Shown: piece after piece, positions 36,601-48,200 of the stretch | How the letters are laid out: every line of letters begins with the position of its first letter | Position numbering within the stretch: position 1 is the stretch's first letter | Assembly (NCBI RefSeq): GCF_028769735.1 | Contig: NC_088170.1 | Location: 65,449,085-65,513,084 of the forward strand | DNA from: Zonotrichia leucophrys gambelii | Lineage: Eukaryota > Chordata > Aves > Passeriformes > Passerellidae | Length of the DNA: 64,000 nt | Reading direction: 5' to 3' | The notes under the pieces: generated by a model | The model's database searches: none | What the model saw: the letters and a program-made list of their open reading frames with translations, nothing else | What the model was told of the DNA's origin: nothing | Position numbers and translations under genes: made by a program

Positions 36601-39267
36601 ACAATCCTGCCCCCACTGCTCACTTCCTCCCCTGGGCCCCCTCCTCAGCCATCCTGGTATAGCTGTGCAGTTATAGGAAGGAAACTGCTCCAGAGAAGGG
36701 ATTGACTGGCTTAGCATCACCCAGCCATAAAAAATGGTCACTCTTAACCTCGATCAGTTCCCAATCCCATTCACCATCTGACCCACAATCTGTATCCTAC
36801 AGCAAAGCTGTAGGAGCTGGATATGGATACAGGCTGCATAAATCACTGCAGCCAGAGAAAGAAGCGGCCATTAACCCTCACAGTAACTCTGTGGGGCGAG
36901 ACAAGAGCTTCACAGCTCAGAGCAAGTTGGAAGGAGTTCAACTGCATGGAATTTGTCATGGTTGAACCGGGATGAATTAACTGTTGGGTATAAGGTCATC
37001 ATCCCCACTTTTTTCTCCTCATAAAAGTTGGTAAAAATTTGTTTCAGTGTGTCTCCCAAACAGGGCTGATTTCAGACAGGTGAGGAGATTGTCTAGGTAA
37101 ATGAACTTTTTAGAATCATGCAATAGTCATGCTTAGTTTCCATTATGTAGGTAAATAAGTAGTTTTATCAACTGCAATGCTTGCAAACATTAATACATAG
37201 TCTTAGGCACTGCTGTTTTATGAAAAAATGAGCACTATTCTGGTGGTTTAGTGTGCTGTGGTGATACCATTAGACATATAGTTCCCAGGGTTTTCTGTGA
37301 GAATTTAAATTCAGAAAGGCTAGAGCATGACGTCCCATCCCATGATCTAGCCAAGTCAAGCCCATGGTTACTATTAAATATAGGAGTAGTCCCATCAAAA
37401 TAAAACTCCCTTCTCTAAGCCCTTGTCGTATTCAGGTCTTCAAGACTGAATCTGTGTAAAAGCAGCAGCCAAGTCTTAAATGATTCTGCAGCACACAGCA
37501 GGAACTTCAACAAGATGCAAAGACAAATCGCTCCGACAGCACAAAGTGAAACAAATTGGACCTCAGAGCCCTGGAGTTAGGGTGGAGATCTGGAGAGAGA
37601 TTGAAACCTCCTTGAGCACTTATGCTTGGCTCTGAAGTGGTAGCAGGCTCCTCCACACCCCACCCTGCTCAGACACAGTCTCTTAGCTCACCAGGGCTGT
37701 TCCAAAGGTCTGGGCACTTTTATCATGAACCCAGGCAGGGTCCCATTAGTCTGTGATTGTGGCTATGAGGCACCTTTGGGCAGGGGTCTGGGCAGGAGGC
37801 TCAGAAGGTTCACTGCAGCCATCACCATGAGAGTGGGAGTGCTGCTGCTGCCATGGCACCCCTGTGCAGACACCCAGAATCATGGGAGTATTTGCAGTCA
37901 CACAAATTACTGTGCAATGCTACAGCAGCGTGGGATGGCAATGGTGATTCCTGAATTTTGGTTTCAAGACAGAGGTACTTCAGCCAAGCCACTGAAGAAG
38001 ACATGAGGATCTTTAGGAGACAGAGTAGCAGTAATGGTTTGTGGGCAGCATAAACCCTTCTAGGGTGCCACAGCTGATTCATAGACTGCAGACTGGGCAT
38101 CCTTTATCTAATACATGGTGCCAGAAAGGAGATCTCTTCAGTGCAGAAAGATCCAGTCACTTTGATGTCCTTTCAGAGAATAAAAGGGAGAAAGTTTAAC
38201 TTAAACCAATCAGAGAAAAAAGGTTCTTTGTGGATCTATTGATTTAGACACACACAGCATGGTGACAGCAATGCACAATCTAACAGCAGCTACCAGACAT
38301 ATATGTGCAGTGAAAGTGGATTTGGTTGTATATAAAGTCAAAGTCTAATCTCCCAATCTGTGTACAGTTACAGACACAAATATCAAGTTGCATTTATTTA
38401 GACAAATAATGCTTTGTCCAAATAGCAGCTCTTCCCTCTGTGATCTGATGCTCTGCTGTCTCTCTGAGCCAATAAACCACTTTGAAATTTAATAGGGAAT
38501 TGTGTTTCCATAATGGAAATGAATGCAGAGTGGTTATTATATAGACCTAGATGCAATTTGTGTTAGTTCAAGCCAGAAATGTTTGCTGGGGTGGTGTTGT
38601 CCCACAAGAACAGCACACAGCAAAAGGGATCTCAAATTGGATCAGAAATTGTTTTTCTGTTTGGCAAAAAAAGAGGCCTGAAGCCTGAGGCGAAGAAGTA
38701 ATTAGATAGTGAGCTGGGATTGCTGACAGACCACTGAAAGTCCCACTTAGCCAAGCCATTCTCTCATTCCATGAGGGAAGGGAGGACGGCAAGCCTCTGG
38801 GAAGATCATTGGTAGGGCTTTTCCCACATCAAATCACTCAGGAAATCTTTTCTTTTTTTTTTTCCTTGTTTTGAGAACCGAAATAAAAAAAAATACCCCA
38901 AACTAATAAAAATAAAGGAATGAATGGAAGTGTGGCAGGATGGAGGACTAAGTTATGGAGCAGTGGCATCCCCATCTCCTGACCCTGGGGCACCCTCAGC
39001 AGTGGGTCACACTAATTCACAGGTGACAGCCCACGGAAAATCTCTTGGTAAATCTGCCCCTGAAACAAGAGCCCATTTGTTTGAGCTAAGATGGTGCTGT
39101 TCTGCCTGGACCAAGTCCTTCCTCCTTCACTCTAACTAGTTTGACAGAGGTATGATTGATGGGAGCAGGGTTGGCTTGAGGCAGAACACAAATCCATGCC
39201 CGGAAACCATGGCCCCACTGAAATCACTGGGACAAAACTGCCATTGACTACTCTGGAGCTGTGATTT

Positions 39268-39348
39268 CCATAGAGTTTAAGGCCAAAAGGGACCTCTCAC
39301 AACCTCCACTCTGACCTCCGGCATAACTCAGCTCCTAGAATTTAGCTT
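39268..39348 (-). mobile_element. Old CR1-like LINE 3'-end fragment, antisense
   Basis: The + strand reads catagagtttaaggccaaaa, gggacctctcac, ctgacctccggcataactca, ctcctagaattta. This order of words is the reverse complement of the 3' end of an old CR1 lineage that I know mainly from turtle and crocodile genomes (aaggccagaagggacc ... ctgacctcctgcataacaca). Only about 80 bp remain and it is clearly diverged. It probably predates the younger avian CR1 copies in this window. Confidence 0.6.
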
Positions 39349-39835
39349 GCTGGTTTGTTCAGTGGAGGAAATTACATTTCCAAGGAGGAATTTATTTTGT
39401 TATGTTTGTTTTGTCTTTAAGCTGCAGGACGAAAGACTTGGGAGTTTGTAGCTTCACTCAAGCAAGCTGTGTGAAAATACTGTCATTATTTTAGTTCCAT
39501 TGTTTAATACCAGTTTTAGTATTGGGATGTCATCCAGTGCTGGCTCTTGCCCATAGTGTAGGCAAGGGAAGGGCTTGTATTGGGACTGTTAGAAATGCTC
39601 CACATTATTTCTCTGCCTTTCCTAAAAGCCATTCAGAGTATCCAGTCTGGGTGGTAGTCCATGCTCTTGGAGGGATGATTGTTCCTTCTGCATAGTGTGA
39701 TTAACAAAGCATTAATCATCTAGGAAGTGGCAAGACTTGAAGGACTGGGAGGTGCCAAATAGGTCAGCAAGTCCAACACCAATTACAGTTGGTCATTTAT
39801 TAGATATTTAGAATGAAAGAAAAATATGGCTCAGA

Positions 39836-40135
39836 AATGCCTCTGGAGGTCTCTAGTCAAACCTCCTGTTAAAAGTTGAGCCACCTTCAGAGTTTGATCT
39901 GGTTACTCATGACCCTAGTGTTTGACCACTTGCACTGATTGTTTTGGGACTTGGGGTTTTAATTTATATATCTTCTAATAATTTGCCCTGCTGCAACCCT
40001 GCAGCCTGTGTCTGTTGCCTCTTATACTTTCACTGGGCACCTCTGAGCAAAGTTTGTCTCCATCTTCTTTGTAAATCCCCTTTGGGTCATAAAGCAGAGC
40101 TAAACAGCTTGTTGATCCTCTATAGATTTCTGCAG
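39836..40135 (-). mobile_element. CR1 LINE fragment, antisense to the gene
   Basis: The + strand carries reverse-complement CR1 landmarks in order: cctctggaggtctctagtc, aaacctcctgttaaaag, agtttgatctggttactcat, ccctgctgcaaccctgcagc, tgttgcctcttatactttca, ctgggcacctctgagca and ctccatcttctttgtaaatc. These match the region of CR1 upstream of its 3' UTR end as seen in birds. The copy is diverged and has no open reading frame of note. The left edge is judged from where the match becomes visible. Confidence 0.78.
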
Positions 40136-41411
40136 ATGATTTGACTCTGAACAGGAACCAAGCATGCTACCTGGAACCCTTGAGAGTGTGTGCATTCAGC
40201 CTGTGCCTCATCTCAGGTGATTCAGCATGCAGAAAAGAGAAAGAAAATGAGACTCCTGGGCTTTTATATTTGTTTTTTAAGAGACCAAATGCAAAATGGC
40301 TCACACTGTGTCCCCAGCATGCCCAGCCATAATGCACATTCCCCAGTTCAGTACCAGGTCTGGCTCTCCTGGGCACAGCAGGCAGCAAACAGTATCCGGA
40401 ACCCCAAACCCCAACCTCAGGATTTGGAATTATTCCAGAAGGTACCATCTGGGCATGTTTCTCTAACTGCCATAGTCCAGAGAACACTGTGCACCAACCT
40501 CCAGTGCTGGCCTTCAGCAACCCCCTCTGTCCTGTGCCTGAGCTGAAGGGCAACACAGAGCAAGCAACAGCCTCATTACTGCCAGAGGTTCCAAATAAAT
40601 GGCACAGCACTTCCACTGAATACTCCAGCAAGGCTCCCTGAGCACAAAGGGACAGAGCACAGCCCAGTGCCTAGCACAAACTCAGGTCCCCACACCTCTC
40701 CAGAAGTCCAGGTCACCCAGGCCATGAGTGACCAAGCCAGAAGCAATCCCTGATATTTCATTCACAAAAAAACATTCCCTTCTTTATCACAAACCTCTAG
40801 CATTTTTCAAATACTCTGACACTGACCCTACCTCCTGGTGTGTTCAAACTCCTCAGTACCAGCATGGTCAATAAAAATGGTAAAAAATCCTTCAGACCCA
40901 CATGGCTGAAATGCATGCAGATCCCTGGGCCCCCTCTCCTCCAGGCTCAGCTTAATTACGGAGCAGCCAGCAAACCACAAGTGTGCTCACAAAAGGAGAT
41001 TGCGTCTGAAGGGTTTTGACTGCAGCTCTTTGTAACTAGTCACAAACATCTGGTGCCTGGCAAGCTTGCCAGCCTCTTGGAAGGGGTTTCCAGTGAGAAA
41101 ATTCCTATAGCTTGCACCTGAATTCTCCACAGCACACCATGCAGCACTCAGATCTCTCTCCTGGCTCCTCTTCTAAGGTGCCAGCTTTGTAGAAGCCATT
41201 TCTGACACTGGTTTCCCCATCAAGGCCTCCCCACCCACCCCAACACATTTTAAACAGTGCATGTGGTCTGATGGGGAGCAGTTACTCCCTTGAATGTTCA
41301 CAAGTTGATAAGCAGTTTTTCAAATTCAAGTGATAGTGTCAGTTCCAGTTTTATTGGCACAATGAAACAGAGATCATGGTGGGGACAGGCCCCTTGGAGG
41401 AGGAGGAACAA

Positions 41412-41486
41412 GGGTAATTATTTTCTTAATATCTTAATTTCTCTTTTTCAAAGGGTAATTATTTTATTAATAAGGGTAATTATTTT
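41412..41486 (+). repeat. Short AT-rich tandem repeat, GGGTAATTATTTT unit
   Basis: Three exact copies of the 13-mer GGGTAATTATTTT lie at 41412-41424, 41453-41465 and 41474-41486, separated by T-rich and TTAAT spacers of 28 and 8 bp. This looks like a small local duplication; no function is implied. Confidence 0.85.
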
Positions 41487-43759
41487 CTCCTCTTTTACTA
41501 GCCCCTTTCACATGCGTGAGTGTGCAGCTGTGCTCAAAAGCCAGTCTCATGGATACTTCCTTAAGTATCTGTTGAAGATTAAATCATCTCATATGCAGCC
41601 TGTAATGATGGCCACTACCAAAAATTGTTCCCATCTGAAAGCTGCCCAGTGCTGCATGATCCAAAAGGAGCTGCTGACCTCAGAAGAGAACCCAGCAGGC
41701 AAACCACCACATCACAGACTTGGCCCTCTGCAGCACTGCTGATTGTCCCCTTGTCTGTGGGCACTGAGTGAAGGCAGCCACTCAAGGGCAGGGGAACTGT
41801 GCTCCAAGCTTGTGTTAATGATTGACTTTCTCCTAAGCTCCAGTTCCAGTGTGTTTGGGGAGATGCTGTCCCAGTCCCTGCCGAGGTACTCTTTGTCAAA
41901 GGGTCGTTGCACCTCTGATGCAATCCCACTAAAACCAGTACAAATTGTCCCACCCACAGGTGCAGGCATTGGATTCGGCCCAGGAAATTAACTAAAGACA
42001 ATCATAAGCCAAATAACCCAAAACCAGACCCAGCCTCAGTGCAGGGAGAGGCAAACCTGCCATGAACACGGGTGCTTTGACTCAAACCAGCCCCAAAACC
42101 AGCATGCATCTGTTGTCACTGCATTTCCACAAGATCCTGTTGAAATTACGACCAGCTCCCTGCTGGGGCTCTATTCCCCAGTGAAGGTTGCAAGCACCAG
42201 CGTGGTAAAAGGATCTTGATGGGTAAAAATTATGCTTCCATTTAGGAAGATCTACTAATGGCACCTTGTGCATCTGTCACTGCATTAACAACATCAATTT
42301 GAGACCATATATAAGGCGGGCAACTGGTGAAAGGAGCAGCTTGCTTACATTAGGAGGTCTGGCTGAAGGGGCACCTTTGGCTTTGTTTCTCTGGAGGGAT
42401 TGTGATCAGCTAACAGGAAAGTGGATACTTTCTTCTGGGTATTCACATTTTTGCAGATTGGTTTCCTTTTCTGTAGGAAGGGGGAGACCTCTCAGATCAA
42501 TGTGGGAAAAAAGGAGTGGGACACTGTAGAATAATACTTGGGGAGCAGATAGAGCACAATTACAGCAATGGTAAAACACATATGTACTTTTGGGAGAGCA
42601 AAGCTATGAAATAAAAGACACAAACTTAGGTTGTGGGGTCACTTCCACCCCCTCCCTCCCAAGAGTCTGGATTTGCCTCCTTCTGCCAAGGAAAACAACA
42701 AAGCTAAATATAAAAATGCAGCAATCTGGGGAGCTGCTCCAGTGCCCAAAACGTAGGTGTCTAATGCTGTTTTAGGCACTGCTGCTGATCCAAGACATCT
42801 GCGTGGGGCTGGCAGATAGAGCACCGGACCTATGTCAGGCTGCCTCCCACCAGGGGCAGCAGCCAGGGGCCAGGCAGGGAGCCCTGGGGCATGGAAAAGG
42901 GCACTCCATGCCTACATTTGGGCATCTGAACAGCTTCCCCAGAGCCCTGTGTGTTTGGACAGTTGGAGTTAATCACAGAAGAGAAACGAGAAACAGAGTT
43001 TCCCTTAGCAAACAGCACTGTGAGATTTGGTAGCAGAGAGGGTAAAATAGAAAAGGATCTCAGCACGGGGGACAGTGCAGCAGAGACAGAGGAGGAGGAT
43101 GGGCAGGACAGCATCCAAACAGCGCAGCTGCCAGCAGCTCAGGAAAGTTTCAAATTCCTTCTGCGCCACACCGAAGTTTAGTCATAAATGACAACGGGGG
43201 ACTTGGGGACAGAGGGGCATTTTCTGAAGGGTGTGATCTGCTGGCTTTTTAGACTCTTATGTGTTCCACATGTCTGAACGCCTCCCAAACACGTCCTCTG
43301 CACATGCCGTGCAGCACAGCCGCCTTGTCCTCCCTGCCTTGCAGATGGGCATCTGGAAGCACGGAGGGATGTTTTCAGCTTGACCCCAGTTGTTGTCTGT
43401 GGGAGTTAAGGCCCCAAACTTCCTTTTCATGCCTTTGAAGCCAGGCACTTAAAGAAGAGTCAGACTTCAGCTCCCGGCTTAACCCTTTCACCCTGTGCCT
43501 GTCCTCCCTCGGTGGGTAAAATAATGGGTGTTTCTGTGCTTTGTTTGGTGTTTACAAGTTTTATGCAGCAATTAGTATTTCCAGTGGAGGAATAAAATAA
43601 TCCTCTAAGGACAATGTAACTCAGCCTTTCAGACTTCCCGTCTCTCCTGGCTCCCTTCTTCCCCTACTCCCTCAGCAATGTGGACAACCCTAGAATATAG
43701 GGTAGCTCAGTGCCCTTCTTAATCCCTACCCTTCCTTCCATAAGCACCCTATTATAGAA

Positions 43760-43786
43760 AGGGAAAAAAAAGAGAGAGAAAAAAAA
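43760..43786 (+). repeat. Poly(A)/GA-rich simple tract
   Basis: A purine-only run, gggaaaaaaaagagagag followed by aaaaaaaac, forms a short low-complexity tract in intron 7. It has no associated element and is probably a microsatellite seed. Confidence 0.7.
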
Positions 43787-44952
43787 CCCCAACCTTGCTT
43801 GGAAATTTTAACAAATATTTTCAATTTTGCTGCCCCTGAAATACCAGCAAGGAGAACATTTTGGGTCCTCTCTGAGGTTTGTTTTATTCTCAAGATTTCA
43901 GCTCCACCAGCAGCTCTATCAGTGCAAATCAAATTACGCCTCCTGTTTACTTATCTCCAGAGCGCTGACACTGGCAGCCGAGCCTTATCTCGGCGTGTCA
44001 GGAGCCAGCGCCTTCCTCGGGGGCAGGACAGGAACTCCACAGAAGCTACTTGGAGTGGGAGAGGGAGTGTAAATCAGGGAAAGCGCTGCTGCCTGTGCTC
44101 CCCAGCAGCGGGGCTGCGTTCCTCGGCTCTGCTGCTTGCTACGGGCAATGCAGGGAAGCCGAAGTCCGAGATGCCAAGGGGGGTGGAGGCTGCCTCCTCC
44201 CTGTGGTTTGGCAGCGGGGAAGCCAGGGTTTGGATTCTAGCTTACTCATTTGTAAGGAAGAGGCAGTGGTGGAGCTGCCCGCGGTGGTGACGGTGTGATA
44301 GTTTGCGGAGCTGGCAGTATTTCACTGTCACCGCGTCCTTCGCGCTGTCCTGAGGTCGGTCCGCCCTCCTGCTCGGGAGATGGGTGTTATTTCACTGAGA
44401 AGTGAGGGCACAGGGGCCGTGTAAGCGCATCCCGCTACCCAGGAGTACGCTGAGCCCTCCAGGGCTGGCTCGGGGGCGAGGGCACGCCGCATTTCACCCC
44501 AATGAAAAGCTTCGTGCCTCAGTTTCGCCCTTGGTGGTAGTGTTGGCTTTGTCCCAATGCTGCTCTGAGATATCCCGGCAGGGCAGCCTGTAAAACAGAG
44601 GCTGAGATATGACCTGCTCATTGCCGTGTTTTGTACCGCCGGGAGCACCTGGAGCCTTGGGCATTGCCACCACGAGTCTGACAGCACCTGGGACAGATAA
44701 ACCCCACTCGGTCATGCTCCTGCCAGTTTTACGTGATAAAAGCAGAGCTGGGTATTACCACTGGGGTGGAGCGGGGGGATGTTCACCCCGGGGAGAGCCT
44801 GCTGTGCCAGAGGCCGATGCACCACGCCAGGTGCCAGCCCTCCAAGGAAAATGTGGTGGAATCCCGATTTGCCCGGAGTTTTAAATGTGTCTTCAACACG
44901 CAAAGTGAAAGCGGCGCCCTTTCCCGCCTGCTCCGAGCACCGAGCCCGCCGC

Positions 44953-45020
44953 GGGCAGCGGGGCCGGCGGGCGGGCGGGAGGGAAGGAGGGAAGGAAGGA
45001 GAGAGGGCGGGAGGGACGGA
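44953..45020 (+). repeat. G-rich run with G-quadruplex pattern and GGGA/GGAA repeats
   Basis: From 44953 there are successive runs of three or more G separated by short loops (gcgggcagcg, gggccggcgg, gcgggcggga), passing into gggaaggaggg and ggaaggaag repeats up to about 45020. Four or more G tracts within about 40 bp satisfy the usual quadruplex pattern on the + (transcribed-RNA sense) strand. It lies about 170 to 240 bp before exon h, inside the CpG island. Confidence 0.75.
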
Positions 45021-45189
45021 GGCCGCCGCCCGCCCCCGGGGCTGCCCCGCGGGTGCAGGCGGGCGGGACGCGGGGCCGGGGCGGAGCACAGCGGGGCATT
45101 CCCGCCGCAGCGCCAGCAGCGGGGCTGGGCTGGGTTGGGCCGGGCCAGGGAGCGCGCCGAGGCGCCTCATCGCCTTCTTCTCCTTGCAG

Positions 45190-45266
45190 ATCTTCCAATG
45201 GAGGCAGCTGGAGAACCTCTATTTCCGCGAGAAGAAGTTCTCGGTGGAGGTGCACGATCCGCGCAG
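45190..45266 (+). CDS. FRMD4A: FRMD4A coding exon h: FERM F3 lobe, inside a CpG island
   Basis: This 77-bp exon has acceptor ttctccttgcag and donor gtgagc. It encodes 25 residues, IFQWRQLENLYFREKKFSVE then VHDPR, and ends with two bases (AG) of a split Arg codon. The IFQWRQLENLYFREKKF strand-turn-strand is the centre of the F3 lobe; it corresponds to about residues 254 to 279. Codon use is strikingly GC-rich: 22 of 25 codons end in G or C, against 13 of 29 in exon g. This fits its position inside the CpG-rich island rather than a different origin. Both phases match the neighbouring exons. Confidence 0.95.
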
Positions 45267-48200
45267 GTGAGCCATGAGACGGGAAGGCTGTGCGGTGCCG
45301 AGCCGAGTGAGCCAGGCTGTGCGGTGCCGAACCGGCTGTGCGGTGCCAAGCCGGGCTGAGCCGGGCTATGCAGTGCCGAGCCGGGCTATGCAGTGCCGAG
45401 CCGGGCTGTGCTGAGCCGGGCTGTGCGGTGCCGAGCCGGGTGAGCCGGGTGCTGCTCCCGCTGCTGTGCGCGGCTCGCTGCGCTTGGGAGCAGGGGAACA
45501 CGCGAGAGCGAGGCAGCGGGCACCAAGCCGCGGGCTGCTGCTTCCTTTCAGCCGGACATTTCGGGTTCTGGTGTGCGTTTTTGAGGATGTGTTTCCCCTC
45601 GGCTCCCAGCGGGTTTCTTTTCCCCTTCCCTCTGTTCTGGCACCTTGTGACCCCTGGGACTGTGCGGCTCCGGTGCCTCAGTTGCAGTGCTGGCAGCCCC
45701 CGTGTGTGAAAGGGGGCTTTGCCTTGTCCCCATGTTTCGCTCAGAGCCCGGAGATGAGCGCCAGATTTTGTACTCACACGCTTCTTTGTAAATAAATATT
45801 CAGTAGTGCAACTGAAAGCAATGGCACAGAACCAGAGGTTTACCACCGGCAGCCTGGATGAAAGCCCATCAGTCTTTTTGGCACAGGAGCCTTTTTTTTT
45901 CCTTACTTTGGAATCCTAATGTGAGAGTTCCAAGGACTGTTCTGCATCCCATCAGTGTGTTCAGCACCCCTGGTGTGTTTGCATTACTGGATGGTTGCTG
46001 CACACAGTGAGTGTATGGCTCTGAAAGTTGTTCTGACTAAAAGCAATGTCTCATTTGCACTGTAAGTATGATACCACTGATGGAAACCATCTCTCTGCCC
46101 AGACTGATTTGATGTGTTGCTGGTAGTAGTGTGTTGCAGTGATCAGTCAGCTGTGATCCAGTTTCACCTGTTTCCCATGCCTATCTGTGTATTAATATAT
46201 GTACTTTTATTAGGGGAATTTTGCATGCAGTTTCTATCCTTATTTACCCTGATATGAGCATAGCCACACCAGTACAACGGTGCCTGTCTGCATAGGTGCA
46301 TTTGCTAAAACAAACTGCGAGTAAAGCAGCTCATGTCATTGTACAGCTCCAGATCAGCAGAACCTCTAAGCATCTGCTTAATATTAAGCATGTAAACAGT
46401 CACATGGAATCTAACAGAGTGAATTCCCAAAGTTGAGAATACACTGGGAGATATTCCAGCAGCAGGAGCTGTGGGTAGTGCACTCCTTCCCCCACCGAGG
46501 CTCCAGCAGCTGGAGAGGCATCAGAAACGTGTGCCGGGAGCAGCCAGGAGCCCCTCAATGCCCTACGTTCTGCCTGTTTCCTGAAGGAGCAGTTGCAAGA
46601 AAAAGAAAGGAAATAGACCTGGGACCTTAAAATCATGGTGACATTTGCAACTCGATGTCGTGCATGAAATGTGACCACACAGAGCAGCCTCTTGTCTCTC
46701 ATTTGTATTTAGATTATAGGAATTAGTGACACAGAAGAGCTTCCGTTCTTTATTCCATTGCTCTCTTTCTCTGACTCAACACCAGGAGGACAAAGCCCTG
46801 TCCCCTGGTTGTCAGCCCGTTACTTTCTTGCTACAAAGGAATTACTTTGGTTGGATTTTGTATAATTTTGATTGATTTTTGTATCCAGAATGACACCATC
46901 CAGGTGGAACTGCTGCTCAGGCTGCAATGCAGCGCAGCACGTTGCAGTGGCATGGTGGGAAGACAATTCTGGTTGTAGTCTCCCAGCCATGTGGGATGGA
47001 CTCCTGCAAGGAGTTGTTCAGCGTGTGGAGGCGGAGGAGTAGCCAGCACAGTGCTCTCTCCACATTCCTCCCCTCCCAGCCAAACCAGAGCCTGAGTCAG
47101 CGAAGCCACAGTCAGGAGAGCGAGCACAGCTCCGTGGCTGTGGCCAGGGCTGGGCAGCACAATGTATGCTTTTAAGCCCTACCTCTGCCCATGGCTTCCT
47201 GTCCCCAACAAGCCATTTAACCTCCTTTCACTGCAGTTAGTTATCTCATAAGGGAGGAAAATGATACATTTTAGGGGCTATCAACAGGATTAATTCCACA
47301 GTGCATGTAGCATGCATGGAGGGAAGTAGTGGAAAAAACACCCGTGATCTATATCTCTCAGGTCTTCAAACACAGCTGTGAAAAGCAAATCCACAGCTCT
47401 GACCAACAGTCTGAAGATGATCTAGAGTCTGCTGTTTTAAAGGAAAATATGTACAGATTCCAACCAGGAAAAAAATTAGAAATCACTGCTTTTACAGTGA
47501 AAAGATGAATGAATTGCAGAATATGTTTCTAAGAATTCAGAAGTAACTGTGTTTGAACTGAATAGGATGACACCAGAATTAAGGCTTCAGCCCATGTTTG
47601 AGTGCCTTAATTTCCTTAGAGCTTTATGTGCCAGTGGAGATTTGTGTCCTTAGACCAATATACAGCATCCAGAGCTGGATCCACTCCCCAGTCTCAACTT
47701 CAAGAACACCTCCCAGCACAGCCCTCATTCCCTGTCCAGTGACAGAAATGAGGCAGCCCAGCACCATCAGTTGCATCCATGGAGATTTTCTCCCAAGAAC
47801 AGTACTGGTAATAGGACAAGGTCTGTAGCACCATTCACAAGGAAAGGACTCAGCACAGGGTAACACTGAAACATGAGATCCCACTTGTCTCAGACCTTGT
47901 TTGCATTGGCCACAGCTGCTTTCTCAGAAATTTCACTCTGATTTGTAGTTCCATAATTTGACTTTAACACATTTTGAAGCACTGAAAAAGCCCTGGTGCA
48001 ATGGCTGTCAGCCCTGTCCCAGACTGAACATTGCCAGTAATTCTCATTTTGCTGCAGAGTTCTGGTTTTCTTTCATTCTTGGCTCTATCACAAATTTCTT
48101 CATCTGTTCACCCCTCTAACTTTGGACAAGGCAGTGGCCCACAGGCACCAGAAGAGAAGTGCAGGTGCAGGAGGGGAACCTTAGCAGGCTTGAGGACTTG

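Larger units (their letters stand above)
30609..45189 (+). other. FRMD4A: Intron 7 of the window, largest complete intron (14.6 kb)
   Basis: The intron splits the F3 lobe between two phase-0 exons. Its 5' two thirds are AT-rich unique-looking sequence. AT-rich blocks around 33030-33260, 34250-34480 and 35110-35260 resemble conserved non-coding DNA but cannot be confirmed by eye. Two antisense CR1 fragments (39268-39348 and 39836-40135), a small tandem repeat (41412-41486) and a poly(A)/GA tract (43760-43786) are present. GC content rises from about 43900 to the 3' end, where a CpG island begins. No coding exon was found inside it. Confidence 0.7.
44750..45480. promoter_or_regulatory. FRMD4A: CpG-rich island around exon h (candidate internal promoter or regulatory island)
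   Basis: CG dinucleotides and G runs become dense from about 44750 and stay dense past exon h to about 45480, unlike the rest of the window. It contains several GC-box words (GGGCGG at 45005-45010, 45061-45066 and 45079-45084), all upstream of exon h. An open frame from ATG 44779 runs in the FRMD4A frame through the acceptor into exon h without a stop (137 extra codons). A CpG island at an internal exon can mark an alternative promoter, or simply a GC-rich low-complexity region. No TATA box or initiator decides between these. Confidence 0.45.

Noticed and set aside
44733..45359. A 208-codon open frame on the plus strand in another frame from exon h
   Set aside because: It is out of frame with FRMD4A, low-complexity, and runs through the donor and into the tandem repeat. 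It is a product of base composition.
44893..45846. A 317-codon open frame on the minus strand
   Set aside because: It lies antisense to FRMD4A exon h across the CpG island and the minisatellite. Its product is Pro/Ala/Arg/His-rich and repetitive, as expected from GC-rich DNA where stops are rare.
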